A stretch of DNA of 64,000 bases from Phycisphaerales bacterium (lineage in GTDB: Bacteria > Planctomycetota > Phycisphaerae > Phycisphaerales > UBA1924): assembly GCA_029260455.1 (NCBI GenBank), contig JAJDDF010000012.1, forward strand, positions 124,001 through 188,000, read 5' to 3'. Positions 46,618-56,353 of the stretch are shown piece by piece; position 1 is the stretch's first letter; the number at the start of each line of letters is the position of its first letter. Under the pieces are notes generated by a model, which saw nothing but the letters and a program-made list of their open reading frames with translations, was not told where the DNA came from and searched no databases. The position numbers and the translations under genes are program-made.

Positions 46618-47877
46618 TCAAGAAGCTGATTCGATCAGATCAGCTGCAACTTCATCAGCAAAGAGAAAACCGAGATTCGTTGGCGCGATGATTGTGCGCG
46701 CTCCGGGTGGCCCGGCTTGCTTGTCAAGCCGGGTGAGAGCGATGTGCTTGTCGATGGTGCGCTCGAGTGATTGGTCAACGCCAAGTTTTCGGGCGCGCTG
46801 CATGATGGCAACGTGCTCAAAGCCTTCGCGCACGCGCACGGCCGTCATCAATCGCTCGGCAAGCGCACGCCTGGGATCCGGCGCTTCAACATCAACTGCG
46901 GGCGAGAAACCGGGGCCCGCGTTGACCGCATCCATCCAGTCCGTCAAACGGGGCACGTTTTTCCAGCGATACCCGCCCATGTGGGCACTACCGGACGGAC
47001 CCGCAGCGAGCCAGGGTTCCTGCCGCCAATAGGCCATGTTGTGCCTGCATTCGCAGCCTTCGCGGGCAAAGTTGGAAACCTCGTAGCGTTTAAGACCCGC
47101 ATCTGCAAGCTGCGCGACAGTTGTTTCATACATGTCGGCTTCAAGTGATTCGTCGGTGCGCGTGAAATCGCCGCGCTCAAGGCGCTTGGTCATCGCGGTG
47201 TTGGGTTCATAGGTGAGGGCGTAGCAACTGAGGTGTTCGATACCGAGCGCAATCGCTCGGTCAAGATCGCGCTTCCAGTCATCGAGCGTTTGGCTTGGAA
47301 TGGAAAAGATGAGATCAATCGATCGGCGCGTGATGCCGGCGCTCGCGGCAATATCCAGCGCCTTGGCAACATTGGCCGGTTCGTGCCAGCGCTCGAGGGT
47401 TTTCAAGTGCGCCGGGTCAAATGATTGAGCGCCAATGGAGATGCGGTTGACGCCGCCGGTGTGCAGGCTGCGCATCAGTTCGGGCGTTGCGGTTTCCGGA
47501 TTGCACTCAACAGTGAACTCTGCGTTGGGCGCGAGTGTGTACACCTCGTGCAGCGCTTCGAGCAAGCGCGACCACAACTCCGGTGCGAGGAGGGTCGGCG
47601 TGCCACCACCGACGAAAATCGTATCGAGCCCATCGGCCCAAGGCGCGAGAGCGCGCAGTTCTTTGATGAGCGCCTCGACGAACGCGCCCTGGCGATCCTG
47701 CGAATCGACGAAACTGTAGAAATCGCAGTAGTGGCACTTGTGAAAGCAGAAGGGAATGTGAATGTAGAGGGACTTTGCCAGTGCCTTCGGCCCACCCGGA
47801 GCTTCCACCTGCGCGAAAATGTCTCCAGCGCTGGTGCTGTTCTGAGCCAGGGTGAGGGGGGCGGTCTGCGGCGGCAT
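46618..47877 (-). CDS. hemW: HemW-like radical SAM heme chaperone
   Basis: 419 residues. Radical SAM cluster motif at Cys44, 48 and 51 ([14 protein letters not shown], the CxxxCxxC plus Phe/Tyr pattern of HemW/HemN). Further features: [67 protein letters not shown]. True HemN has a further Cys after the motif; this reads CHYCDFYSF, as in HemW, which carries heme. Near the C terminus [14 protein letters not shown] is encoded by a family B palindrome inserted in frame. Confidence 0.9.
   Translation of the reverse strand: MPPQTAPLTLAQNSTSAGDIFAQVEAPGGPKALAKSLYIHIPFCFHKCHYCDFYSFVDSQDRQGAFVEALIKELRALAPWADGLDTIFVGGGTPTLLAPELWSRLLEALHEVYTLAPNAEFTVECNPETATPELMRSLHTGGVNRISIGAQSFDPAHLKTLERWHEPANVAKALDIAASAGITRRSIDLIFSIPSQTLDDWKRDLDRAIALGIEHLSCYALTYEPNTAMTKRLERGDFTRTDESLEADMYETTVAQLADAGLKRYEVSNFAREGCECRHNMAYWRQEPWLAAGPSGSAHMGGYRWKNVPRLTDWMDAVNAGPGFSPAVDVEAPDPRRALAERLMTAVRVREGFEHVAIMQRARKLGVDQSLERTIDKHIALTRLDKQAGPPGARTIIAPTNLGFLFADEVAADLIESAS
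46705..46733. repeat. Palindromic repeat, family B, inside hemW
   Basis: CCCGGCTTG and CAAGCCGGG arms around a short loop (CTTGT), preceded by GGGTGG. Identical in its core to the copy at 52453-52481. It is read in frame on the minus strand as [11 protein letters not shown]. Confidence 0.85.
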
Positions 47878-47967
47878 CGACTAGACTTTCATTCTTGGTC
47901 CCGTCGGGAGCGGGGCCAATTCGGGGTGGCATGAACCGGGGGGCCTGCCCGGGAGAATAGGACAACT

Positions 47968-48420
47968 GTGAAGGTCAAGCTCTACATTTTCAAAGATGAT
48001 GGGTCTCGCAAAGCGGTCTCGGTTCGCTCGGGCAAGCATGTCATCGGGCGCGGGGATGACGCATCGATCCGGGTGCCACTTGCCTCGGTGAGCCGCAAGC
48101 ACTGCGAAATTAGTGTGACTGATGATCAGGTGCGGGTGCGCGACCTGGGTTCGTCGAATGGGACGAAGCGCAACTATCAGGAAGTCAATGAAGCCGAGCT
48201 TCGCCCGGGCGATGTGCTTGGTGTGGGGGATGTGCTGTTCACGGTGCAGATCAATGATGAGCCCGTGAACATTAGCAGGCCCGAGCCGCCCCTCGATTCA
48301 GAAGGCGGGAGCGCGGATTCATCCATGATGGATACGCCGCCGGTCGCCAAACCGGGCCTGTTGAGCGGCACCGACGCATCGAGCTCTTTCGACTTTGATT
48401 TCGATCTGGATGACCCTTGA
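47968..48420 (+). CDS. FHA-domain protein
   Basis: 150 residues from the GTG at 47968 (VKVKLYIFKDDGSRKAVS). An FHA phosphothreonine-binding domain fills residues 1-95: HVIGRGDDASIRVPLASVSR with the Gly-Arg and Ser-Arg-Lys-His loops, then RVRDLGSSNGTKRNYQEV with the Ser-Asn-Gly. The tail is an acidic, Ser-rich, disordered region ending FDFDFDLDDP. It probably recognises phosphoproteins of a Ser/Thr kinase network, which planctomycetes have in number. Confidence 0.92.
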   Translation: MKVKLYIFKDDGSRKAVSVRSGKHVIGRGDDASIRVPLASVSRKHCEISVTDDQVRVRDLGSSNGTKRNYQEVNEAELRPGDVLGVGDVLFTVQINDEPVNISRPEPPLDSEGGSADSSMMDTPPVAKPGLLSGTDASSSFDFDFDLDDP

Positions 48421-48445
48421 GCCCAGCAGATGGTCCAGCGCGTGA

Positions 48446-48649
48446 TTACGAGGCGCGCTTTGCTGACTTGCGACCCTCATCAGCATCCGCAACAGGCGGC
48501 GGTGGTGATGCGCTGCGGGCGGCAGGCACGCGGATGTTCCCGCCGCAGGATCGGCATTTGACGAGCCCACCGCGCGCTTTTTCCGGGACCGCAAGAATGG
48601 CGCGGCATCGCAGGTTCGGACACATAATGCGAATGGAAGATGGTGGCAT
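48446..48649 (-). CDS. Small zinc-ribbon protein
   Basis: 67 residues (MPPSSIRIMCPNLRCRAILA). One zinc ribbon: CPNLRC and CRSCGGNIRVP spaced as in MJ0042-type ribbons, followed by an Ala/Pro-rich and basic tail. A second frame on the opposite strand is longer but has no motif, so I prefer this one. Role unknown; such ribbons often begin larger planctomycete proteins, here they stand alone. Confidence 0.65.
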   Translation of the reverse strand: MPPSSIRIMCPNLRCRAILAVPEKARGGLVKCRSCGGNIRVPAARSASPPPPVADADEGRKSAKRAS

Positions 48650-48747
48650 AACCGCAATCGCCTCCGTGCAAGCTCAATAGAACCATCGGCAGCCTCCCCT
48701 GCTTTCTGAACAGCGGGCAAGCGAAGGTGTCATACTTGGTGCAATGA

Positions 48748-50154
<1,407 letters not shown>

Positions 50155-50169
50155 TCGACTCGTTGCCAA

Positions 50170-52332
50170 TCAGTCGTCGCGGAGGCCCGGGACCGGCGCA
50201 TCTGCCGAGGCTTGTAATAGCGATTCAAGCCGACCGGCAATCGGTTGGTATTCAACCGGGTGTGTTTGCTCGGTGAGTACCGCCAACGCCTGGCGATGGG
50301 CTTCAATGGCCTTACTAAGGAACTTGTCGGGCGCGCCCGTTGCCATCCATGCCAGGGCTTCACCAAGGGCGGCCATGGTTCTGGCCCAGAGCACAGGCTG
50401 GCGATCCCGGGTGCGCACCACAAGCGCCGCTTTCAAGCAGGCAATTGCTTGTTTGACCGGGGCCGCATCACCTTTTTGCGCACCATGCAATAATGTCACA
50501 CCGAGTTGATGCTGGGTAAGCCCCCATTCAAGGGGCATCGCGGCTCGGGTGCGCACTTCAAGCGCCGATGTCAGACACGTTACTGCTTCGCGCAAGTTGC
50601 GCTGGCGCTCGGCATCGTCACCCGTTGGCACAGTTGCCCACGCAACACCAAGGCGATGTTTCACACTCGCCCAATCGGCGCGGCGGCTTTCTCGCGCCCA
50701 GACTTCGGCAGCCGCGGCATAGCCGGCAATAGCACGCTCGATATTCTGCCGCAGGTCGCCGCTTGGGAATTGCATCCATGCATCGGCAAGGTGACTTTGC
50801 AGGCGCGCCCATGCCACAGCGTGTGACTCGCGCGTGCGAACGGCCAGCGCCGCAGAAAACGCCTCGATCGCGCGCATCAGATTGTCTGCACGCTCACCGG
50901 CGGGGCGGCGCTCAAGGGCCATACCGAGTGATGTCTGCACCGCTGCCCAGTGCCCCGGATCACTGTCGCGCGTCCAGACCTTCAGGGCATCTTCAAGACA
51001 TTCCACAGCGCGTTCAACGGCGTGATTACGTTTCTCGCCCCGCACTTCAAGTAGCGCCACCGCGAGATAGTGATTGGTCTCCGCCCACCACGGGCCATGT
51101 TCGGTGCGTGTGAGCACCTCGAGCGCACGTTCAAAGCAAATGACCGACTGATCAACGTTGTCGGTGCGATCGCCGATCGGCGCATGCATCAGGGCAAAGC
51201 CCAGCAGGGCTGCTCCTCGCGCGCCATCGAGTGATTCTTCGGGAAGGTTCTCATACATCGCCCGTAAAAGACGAATGGAATCGCCAAAACGCGCCCGAGT
51301 CGATCCTTTTCTCGCCCGCAAGAGTGCAATGGCAAGAGCACGCTGGGCTGCCGGGTCATCATCATCCGGAGAGGCCGACTGGAATTGTTCGAGCGCTTCA
51401 TCAAACCGGCCCTCAAGGTCATACCGGTGGCCGCGCAACATAGCGAGCAATTCTGAATCAACACGCCCATCAAGGTGCGGCAGGAAACTATCCGCAAGGC
51501 CAAAATCACGCGCAGCGCACGAAGCGACCGCACGCTCAAATGGTTCTTGTGATGCGCGCAGGCGTTCAATCGCAAGAAGCTGTTTGTCTGAGAGCTGACG
51601 TTCACCCGGCGCTTCCAATGGGCGTTTGTCTTCAAAAACGGTGCGCCACAGAAACTCAACATCTTCATTGCCATGCCGCCGAAGCGCTGGCCTAATAGAA
51701 GATGCACTCTTGGGTTCCACCATGGGCACAATCGCAGGTTGCACGCGCGGTGGCGCTGGCTCAGATCGTGTTGACTTTGATGAACCATCATGAATCGGAA
51801 TCGATGGCACATTGAGTGGTGCCACGCGGCGCAAGCGCGGCTCCATCGGACGCGACTCGCCCTGATCGTCAAACCCTTCCAGTTCGCCATCAAGCCAGGT
51901 TTGATACGCCTTTGCTCCATCCGAAAATGCCACGTGCGTTCCAAGCCACTTCTGCACCGCATGCTGAAGTGTGGTGTGACGTTTCATCGTCATTTCGACA
52001 GCCGAAGAAGACACCGCCATGCACTGCGACCACGCGGTCGCGCACTCAGTGGAAATCAACGCATGCCTTCGCCTGCCAACAGAGATGGCATCGATGACGC
52101 CGTGCATTGTGCCGTAGCGCCGCGTGAGCCGCGTGAGATAGCGATCCAAGCGGACGAGGTCATCTTCTGAGGGGGCCCCGCGAGCACACAGCGTCTCAGC
52201 GATGAACCGAATGAGGTCCGGGACGACCTGTAGAGCCTCCGGAACATCATCACTATGCTCATCGAGCGTAATGATGGCACCCGCGCTGATGGCGGCGGCC
52301 GTGCCGACCAACTCCTCAAGGGCCCGAGACAT
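50170..52332 (-). CDS. Large TPR-repeat protein with unknown N-terminal domain
   Basis: 720 residues. Residues 1-165 form a helical domain I do not recognise (starts MSRALEELVGTAAAISAGAI); a linker rich in Pro and Ser follows. From about residue 360 come repeats of roughly 46-50 residues with the wording W....LG.A...P.GDR..N...AI.....AL.VRTR, for example ALERRPAGERADNLMRAIEA and ALEVRTRAAMPLEWGLTQHQ. This TPR subtype is often joined to CHAT proteases or NB-ARC ATPases in other bacteria (general knowledge), but neither is encoded here. Likely a protein-binding scaffold; cytoplasmic. Confidence 0.8.
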   Translation of the reverse strand: MSRALEELVGTAAAISAGAIITLDEHSDDVPEALQVVPDLIRFIAETLCARGAPSEDDLVRLDRYLTRLTRRYGTMHGVIDAISVGRRRHALISTECATAWSQCMAVSSSAVEMTMKRHTTLQHAVQKWLGTHVAFSDGAKAYQTWLDGELEGFDDQGESRPMEPRLRRVAPLNVPSIPIHDGSSKSTRSEPAPPRVQPAIVPMVEPKSASSIRPALRRHGNEDVEFLWRTVFEDKRPLEAPGERQLSDKQLLAIERLRASQEPFERAVASCAARDFGLADSFLPHLDGRVDSELLAMLRGHRYDLEGRFDEALEQFQSASPDDDDPAAQRALAIALLRARKGSTRARFGDSIRLLRAMYENLPEESLDGARGAALLGFALMHAPIGDRTDNVDQSVICFERALEVLTRTEHGPWWAETNHYLAVALLEVRGEKRNHAVERAVECLEDALKVWTRDSDPGHWAAVQTSLGMALERRPAGERADNLMRAIEAFSAALAVRTRESHAVAWARLQSHLADAWMQFPSGDLRQNIERAIAGYAAAAEVWARESRRADWASVKHRLGVAWATVPTGDDAERQRNLREAVTCLTSALEVRTRAAMPLEWGLTQHQLGVTLLHGAQKGDAAPVKQAIACLKAALVVRTRDRQPVLWARTMAALGEALAWMATGAPDKFLSKAIEAHRQALAVLTEQTHPVEYQPIAGRLESLLQASADAPVPGLRDD

Positions 52333-52452
52333 GCCCTAACTTTACGCGGAACCGCATCCTGATGCTAGAGAGAAGGTTGGGAGAGGAGGCAATGCCCCCT
52401 CACCCCGGACTGACGAGGTGAGGGCCTGGAGGAATGCAAGGCTTCTCGCCGC

Positions 52453-52481
52453 GGGTGGCCCGGCTTGCTTGTCAAGCCGGG
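52453..52481. repeat. Palindromic repeat, family B, intergenic
   Basis: Same hairpin as in hemW (CCCGGCTTG / CAAGCCGGG), 15 nt beyond the stop of the dockerin-like gene, where it could serve as a transcript end. The stretch 52391-52430 before it has a further short C/G inverted repeat. Confidence 0.8.
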
Positions 52482-52496
52482 TTTGCGACGATGTTC

Positions 52497-54263
52497 CTAT
52501 CGCCCTGCAAGAATCGCGGGAATCTCTTTGAGGTGATTCGCAAGTTCCGCAGGCGAAAGTGAGGCCCGCCACGCGAGATAGGCTTCACTGTGATTGAAGC
52601 CGCAGGCTTCAGCGATCAGCGCCGTAGCACCGCCGCCACCACCGGCTGTCGCTGCTGCCGCCCCACATGTCGTACCAAACTTGAAGAGCAGGAGTGACAA
52701 ATCGGTAAGGTTCACAGCGCCATCGACGTTGAGGTCGCCCTGGATCGGACACCCGGGCGCCAGTCCGAAGTTGAAGAGCATCACGCTCAAGTCAGCGAGG
52801 TCTATCGAGTTATCACCATTGATGTCTTCGATGCAGTCGATGCCAACCCCAAACGTGTAGACATAGTCCACGACAGGCGCATCGTTGGCGCCGAGCTCGC
52901 TCTTGAGCTGTGATGCGCCGCTCATCACGGGCGTAACGCGATACTCAAAGCCGTTCGGGATTCGATAGTCAAAGACTGCGCGTAAACAGCGGCGGGGACC
53001 AACCACAGGCGTGTAGCAATTCGATGAGATCGGATCAATAGTGCCCCAATCTTCGATGCTGCCCTTGGGCCTCCGTTTCACGACAACCGGGTTGCCTCCG
53101 CTTATGAAACTGACTGGGCCGTAGTGCTCAATCAGAAATGAGGCCACGACCGGCTCAAGAGGGTTGTCCCCGAAGTTGCCCCCGTTCGGGGGTTTGCAAT
53201 CCACATCATGTATATCAAAGGGTGCGAGGCCAATCGAGCCACCACCGAAAGTCGTCCACGATTGCGAATACGACGGCGTGTTGGTCAGGTTCGCACCGCC
53301 GATCGAGGTCTCGCCAAGCCAGGTCTTCGTGAAGGGCGCAACTGCGCCAAAGATGATCTGCCCCTGCAACCCGCTCGGGCTGAATTGATATTCCACGCCG
53401 GGCAGTGAATCGGGCAGACCGCTGCCGGTGATGAGCAAGGGGATCTCAAACCCAATGATATCATCCAGCCGCTTCAGCGCGCCTTCAACGATGAACTCTG
53501 TCGGGCCGGATGCGCAGGTGATGGCAGCGTTCACATCGCCCGTGCCGCCATTGGTGTTGACGATGCGGAGCGAACCGATCGAGACTTTGTCCATGCCGCC
53601 AGCCATGTCAGTGATCGCCGCGTTGAGCTCGCCCGCTTCGATGCCGTCGATCGTGCCGTCGACTTTGATGAAGGTCGTGGCGAGCCCCATCTTGCCCTCG
53701 ACCATCAAGTCTCTCAAGATGCCGTCAGCGACACCTAGACCGGATTCCTCAATTCCGATGCTACTGCTCCAATCGCCAATTACCCGAACATCCCTCAACT
53801 CACCAGGAAAACCCGCTCTTGTTATGAGGGTGACGGGAGCACTGACATTTCCTGTGATGACCGAGTTTACCAGTCCAGTCGCACCGACTATGCCTGCAGA
53901 GAGATCACCATTGATGTTGAGTTCGAAGAACACAGGGGGTGCTGTGGTGAGGTTTGGCACTTGGATACCGCTGAGCCCAGTAGGATTCTCGGCTGGAGTC
54001 GCACCACGAACCACCACAGTGACCGGCGTGCCCTCGCTCCTGACATTGAGCAGGCTGAGTGCTGTTCCGTTCGCCACGATAACCTGAGCGGTGTTGACAT
54101 TGCTGAAGAACACCGCGACCTCTGCCTCAGTACCGTTGTTCACACAGTCAAGTGTGAATGTACCCGTATCGACAACGATCGTGATGTCATCACACGGTGC
54201 CGAAAAAGCTTGGCCAGCAAGCAGGCCCAGACCGATCGCGCACACTTTGTTCAAGTGTCTCAT
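52497..54263 (-). CDS. Secreted protein with C-terminal dockerin-like repeats
   Basis: 588 residues from the ATG at 54263 (MRHLNKVCAIGLGLLAGQAF), with AAAGGA 7 nt upstream; a longer frame to 54368 lacks a signal peptide. Signal peptide 1-21. The middle (25-430) is a beta-rich repeat region (VITGNVSAPVTLITRAGFPG style), likely a beta-solenoid. Near the C terminus are two EF-hand-like dockerin units: DINGDNSIDLADLSVMLFNF and GDLNVDGAVNLTDLSLLLFK, each with the D.N.D..V...DL pattern. Dockerins bind cohesins in cellulosomes; in planctomycetes their partner is unknown. Confidence 0.85.
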   Translation of the reverse strand: MRHLNKVCAIGLGLLAGQAFSAPCDDITIVVDTGTFTLDCVNNGTEAEVAVFFSNVNTAQVIVANGTALSLLNVRSEGTPVTVVVRGATPAENPTGLSGIQVPNLTTAPPVFFELNINGDLSAGIVGATGLVNSVITGNVSAPVTLITRAGFPGELRDVRVIGDWSSSIGIEESGLGVADGILRDLMVEGKMGLATTFIKVDGTIDGIEAGELNAAITDMAGGMDKVSIGSLRIVNTNGGTGDVNAAITCASGPTEFIVEGALKRLDDIIGFEIPLLITGSGLPDSLPGVEYQFSPSGLQGQIIFGAVAPFTKTWLGETSIGGANLTNTPSYSQSWTTFGGGSIGLAPFDIHDVDCKPPNGGNFGDNPLEPVVASFLIEHYGPVSFISGGNPVVVKRRPKGSIEDWGTIDPISSNCYTPVVGPRRCLRAVFDYRIPNGFEYRVTPVMSGASQLKSELGANDAPVVDYVYTFGVGIDCIEDINGDNSIDLADLSVMLFNFGLAPGCPIQGDLNVDGAVNLTDLSLLLFKFGTTCGAAAATAGGGGGATALIAEACGFNHSEAYLAWRASLSPAELANHLKEIPAILAGR

Positions 54264-54288
54264 AACACATTCCTTTCTATGCCCAGAG

Positions 54289-55344
54289 TTATCTTGTTCG
54301 TCGTCTGGGCGCAACGAATAACATCCATCCAACTGTCGCACCAAGCAACGCGCTCGGTGCGGGAACAACTGTTACGACTCGGAATCCATTGAGAGCAAGG
54401 AAGGGTAGTTCCGCAACCGCAACGTCATATATCCGGTCACGGGGAGGCGGGAACTCAGAGAACTGTCGATTGCTGCTAATTCGGAGTGCAAGTCCAATGA
54501 ATCCCGAGTCATCCGTCAAGAATTCAAGCACGCCTCCCGACACATCCAGCAGGCCATAGGGCGATTGCACATGCGGGTATGACCCGACATCAAGCGGCGG
54601 GTCGAGGATCGGGACATTCGACGCATCCGTCTCCCCACCGTTTTCGGGTAATCCACCGATGAGGGGTTCGGTGCCGCCATCGGGGTATTCCCAATACCCT
54701 TCAAGGCCTTCGCCGTATCGGTTCGGGTCGTAATAGACCGCTTTGATCCACTCGTCATAGCGCGGCAGCCAGAACTGTGACCCCGGCGCAGGCTCGCGCT
54801 GATCGGTGAAGTTGTTGTCCGCATCGCGGCCAAAGGTGGACGTGTCGTAGACGCCGCTCTCAAAGGCCTCGGCGGTCACCGCCTTGTCATTGTGCAACCA
54901 GTTCATATACCGCGCGGCGTAGCGCCATGACACTTCGATCGGACTCTGTTGGGGACGGATCGAGAAGATCACATCTTCGGGCGTGAAGAACGAACCCGAC
55001 CCGATGAAATCCTGGCTGCGCGACTCAGTGAAGTTCTTGTAGACATCGACGAACTCAAAATACTGTTCGACCGTGACGGGCGAGCGGGTGATCTGGAACT
55101 CGTAATCCACGGCGCCGAACGACAGATCTGGCCGAAATCCCATTTCACTGGGAATCGTGTCGCGATTGCCCGCGTCGCCGATAGTGACAAAATCCAGCGG
55201 CGGGACTGTGCCTGCGTTGCACACCCGACTTGACAAGCAAGTCGGGCCACCCAAGAGCACCGGGCCACCCGGCAATCCCGGGCCACCCAAAGCGATCAGC
55301 ACTCCAATTCCCACACTGCACTTGGTTCGTAACCTGCGCATCAT
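54289..55344 (-). CDS. Secreted FGE-sulfatase-like protein with PEP-CTERM-like tail
   Basis: 351 residues. Residues 1-45 include an odd signal peptide (VGIGVLIALGGPGLPGGPVL) whose codons are partly a palindromic repeat (55224-55252). The body matches the FGE-sulfatase/SUMF1 fold: PVTVEQYFEFV, WRYAARYMNWLHND, FWLPRYDEWIKAVYYDPNRY, SPYGLLDVSGGVLEFLTD. The C terminus has the sorting-signal pattern VPAPSALLGATVGWMLFVAP followed by RRRTR. FGE activates sulfatases; members without the Cys pair act as other surface proteins. I see no clear catalytic Cys pair, so activity is doubtful. Confidence 0.83.
   Translation of the reverse strand: MMRRLRTKCSVGIGVLIALGGPGLPGGPVLLGGPTCLSSRVCNAGTVPPLDFVTIGDAGNRDTIPSEMGFRPDLSFGAVDYEFQITRSPVTVEQYFEFVDVYKNFTESRSQDFIGSGSFFTPEDVIFSIRPQQSPIEVSWRYAARYMNWLHNDKAVTAEAFESGVYDTSTFGRDADNNFTDQREPAPGSQFWLPRYDEWIKAVYYDPNRYGEGLEGYWEYPDGGTEPLIGGLPENGGETDASNVPILDPPLDVGSYPHVQSPYGLLDVSGGVLEFLTDDSGFIGLALRISSNRQFSEFPPPRDRIYDVAVAELPFLALNGFRVVTVVPAPSALLGATVGWMLFVAPRRRTR
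55224..55252. repeat. Palindromic repeat, family B, inside the signal peptide region
   Basis: CCCGACTTG / CAAGTCGGG arms with compensated changes relative to the hemW copy, read in frame on the minus strand as GGPTCLSSRV. Half-copies of GGTGGCCCGG (55258-55291) adjoin it, encoding GGPGLPGGPV. Confidence 0.8.
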
Positions 55345-55357
55345 CTAACTCCACGAA

Positions 55358-55386
55358 CCCGGCTTGGCAAGCAAGCCGGGCCACCC
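55358..55386. repeat. Palindromic repeat, family B, upstream of the FGE-like gene
   Basis: CCCGGCTTG GCAAG CAAGCCGGG followed by CCACCC, opposite orientation to the hemW copy. It lies 13 nt before the start codon, so it would fold in the mRNA leader. Confidence 0.8.
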
Positions 55387-55509
55387 AGAACGGAAGCCGA
55401 ACGTTGGCGTTTCCTGTGCACAATAAGCCTACCCCATAGGGGTTGATAGGCAAACGGTATTTGCGCGTAAAGAGCACGCATTGCCCACATTGCTATGGAA
55501 AAATGTGTG

Positions 55510-56247
55510 TTACGGCGTGCTCTTTGAATCAGTAATCGAGGGCATGGGATTGGAAAATTCACGCTGCGCGCGATCGATTCGTTCGCGTTCAGTTTCAACG
55601 CGAGCATCGCGGCCCAGAAGATCAATCATGATCGATGCAAGAATCCCCGTCATGATGAGAAACACGATGACAAGCATCACTCCGGTTCGTTTCCATCGGC
55701 GCTCGGCGCTCGCACGTGCTTCTCGCAACGCCTCAACGACACCATCTGCGGGCACAGGCGAGAGCGCATCAATCAATTGAGCGCACACTGCTTCGTTCAC
55801 GAGCGCACCAAGTGCCGATTGCGCACCGTCGAGCTCGGTGGCAAAAACATTCGGCGCAACACCCATAATGAACGCTGCTTCGCTATCAGCAATCGCATCT
55901 TTGGACACATTGCCAATGATCCACGCAACGCATTGCGCGCGGGGGAGGCCCTGCAGAGCATCCCAACAAGCTTCAACATCTGGCGATGCCTCACTTTGGA
56001 GCGGCGATGCGTGTGCAACGTGTTGATCGCGCGATGCAAGTGCGATCGCACGCAATAGCCGCACTTCACCTTGTGGTGCCCCGCCGCCTCGTCGACCCGG
56101 GCGCTCTGCGTGTGAAAGCACAGCCGCAAGAATGCGCGTGGCGCAAGGGCGATCGCCTGTAAGCGCCGAAGCGAGGCGCCAAAGACGGCCCTCAAGTGGT
56201 GCAAGAGTTTCGGAGGCTGGCGCGGGAGAGGGTGTTGGCGTGGTCAT
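55510..56247 (-). CDS. Single-pass membrane protein, divergent from fumC
   Basis: 245 residues from the ATG at 56247 (MTTPTPSPAPASETLAPL); the frame to 56418 overlaps fumC's leader. N-terminal 170 residues are cytoplasmic and helical (GRLWRLASALTGDRPCATRI; WDALQGLPRAQCVAWIIGNV), with the faint look of sigma-factor region 2 and 4 helices. One membrane helix at about 190-212 (TGVMLVIVFLIMTGILASIM) and a short charged tail. Could be a degenerate sigma or anti-sigma-like protein; this is weak. Confidence 0.6.
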   Translation of the reverse strand: MTTPTPSPAPASETLAPLEGRLWRLASALTGDRPCATRILAAVLSHAERPGRRGGGAPQGEVRLLRAIALASRDQHVAHASPLQSEASPDVEACWDALQGLPRAQCVAWIIGNVSKDAIADSEAAFIMGVAPNVFATELDGAQSALGALVNEAVCAQLIDALSPVPADGVVEALREARASAERRWKRTGVMLVIVFLIMTGILASIMIDLLGRDARVETERERIDRAQREFSNPMPSITDSKSTP

Positions 56248-56353
56248 TGGTGCATTCTCGCACGCTCGCATGACCTGTGCGCAAAGTCGCCCGGAGAATC
56301 TGTGCGCGCTACAATCATGTTGCGCCCCATGCCGGCGGCGCGGGAGCCCAACT

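Noticed and set aside
48417-48680. 87-codon plus-strand frame
   Set aside because: It is antisense to a frame with a proper zinc-ribbon motif and has no motif itself.
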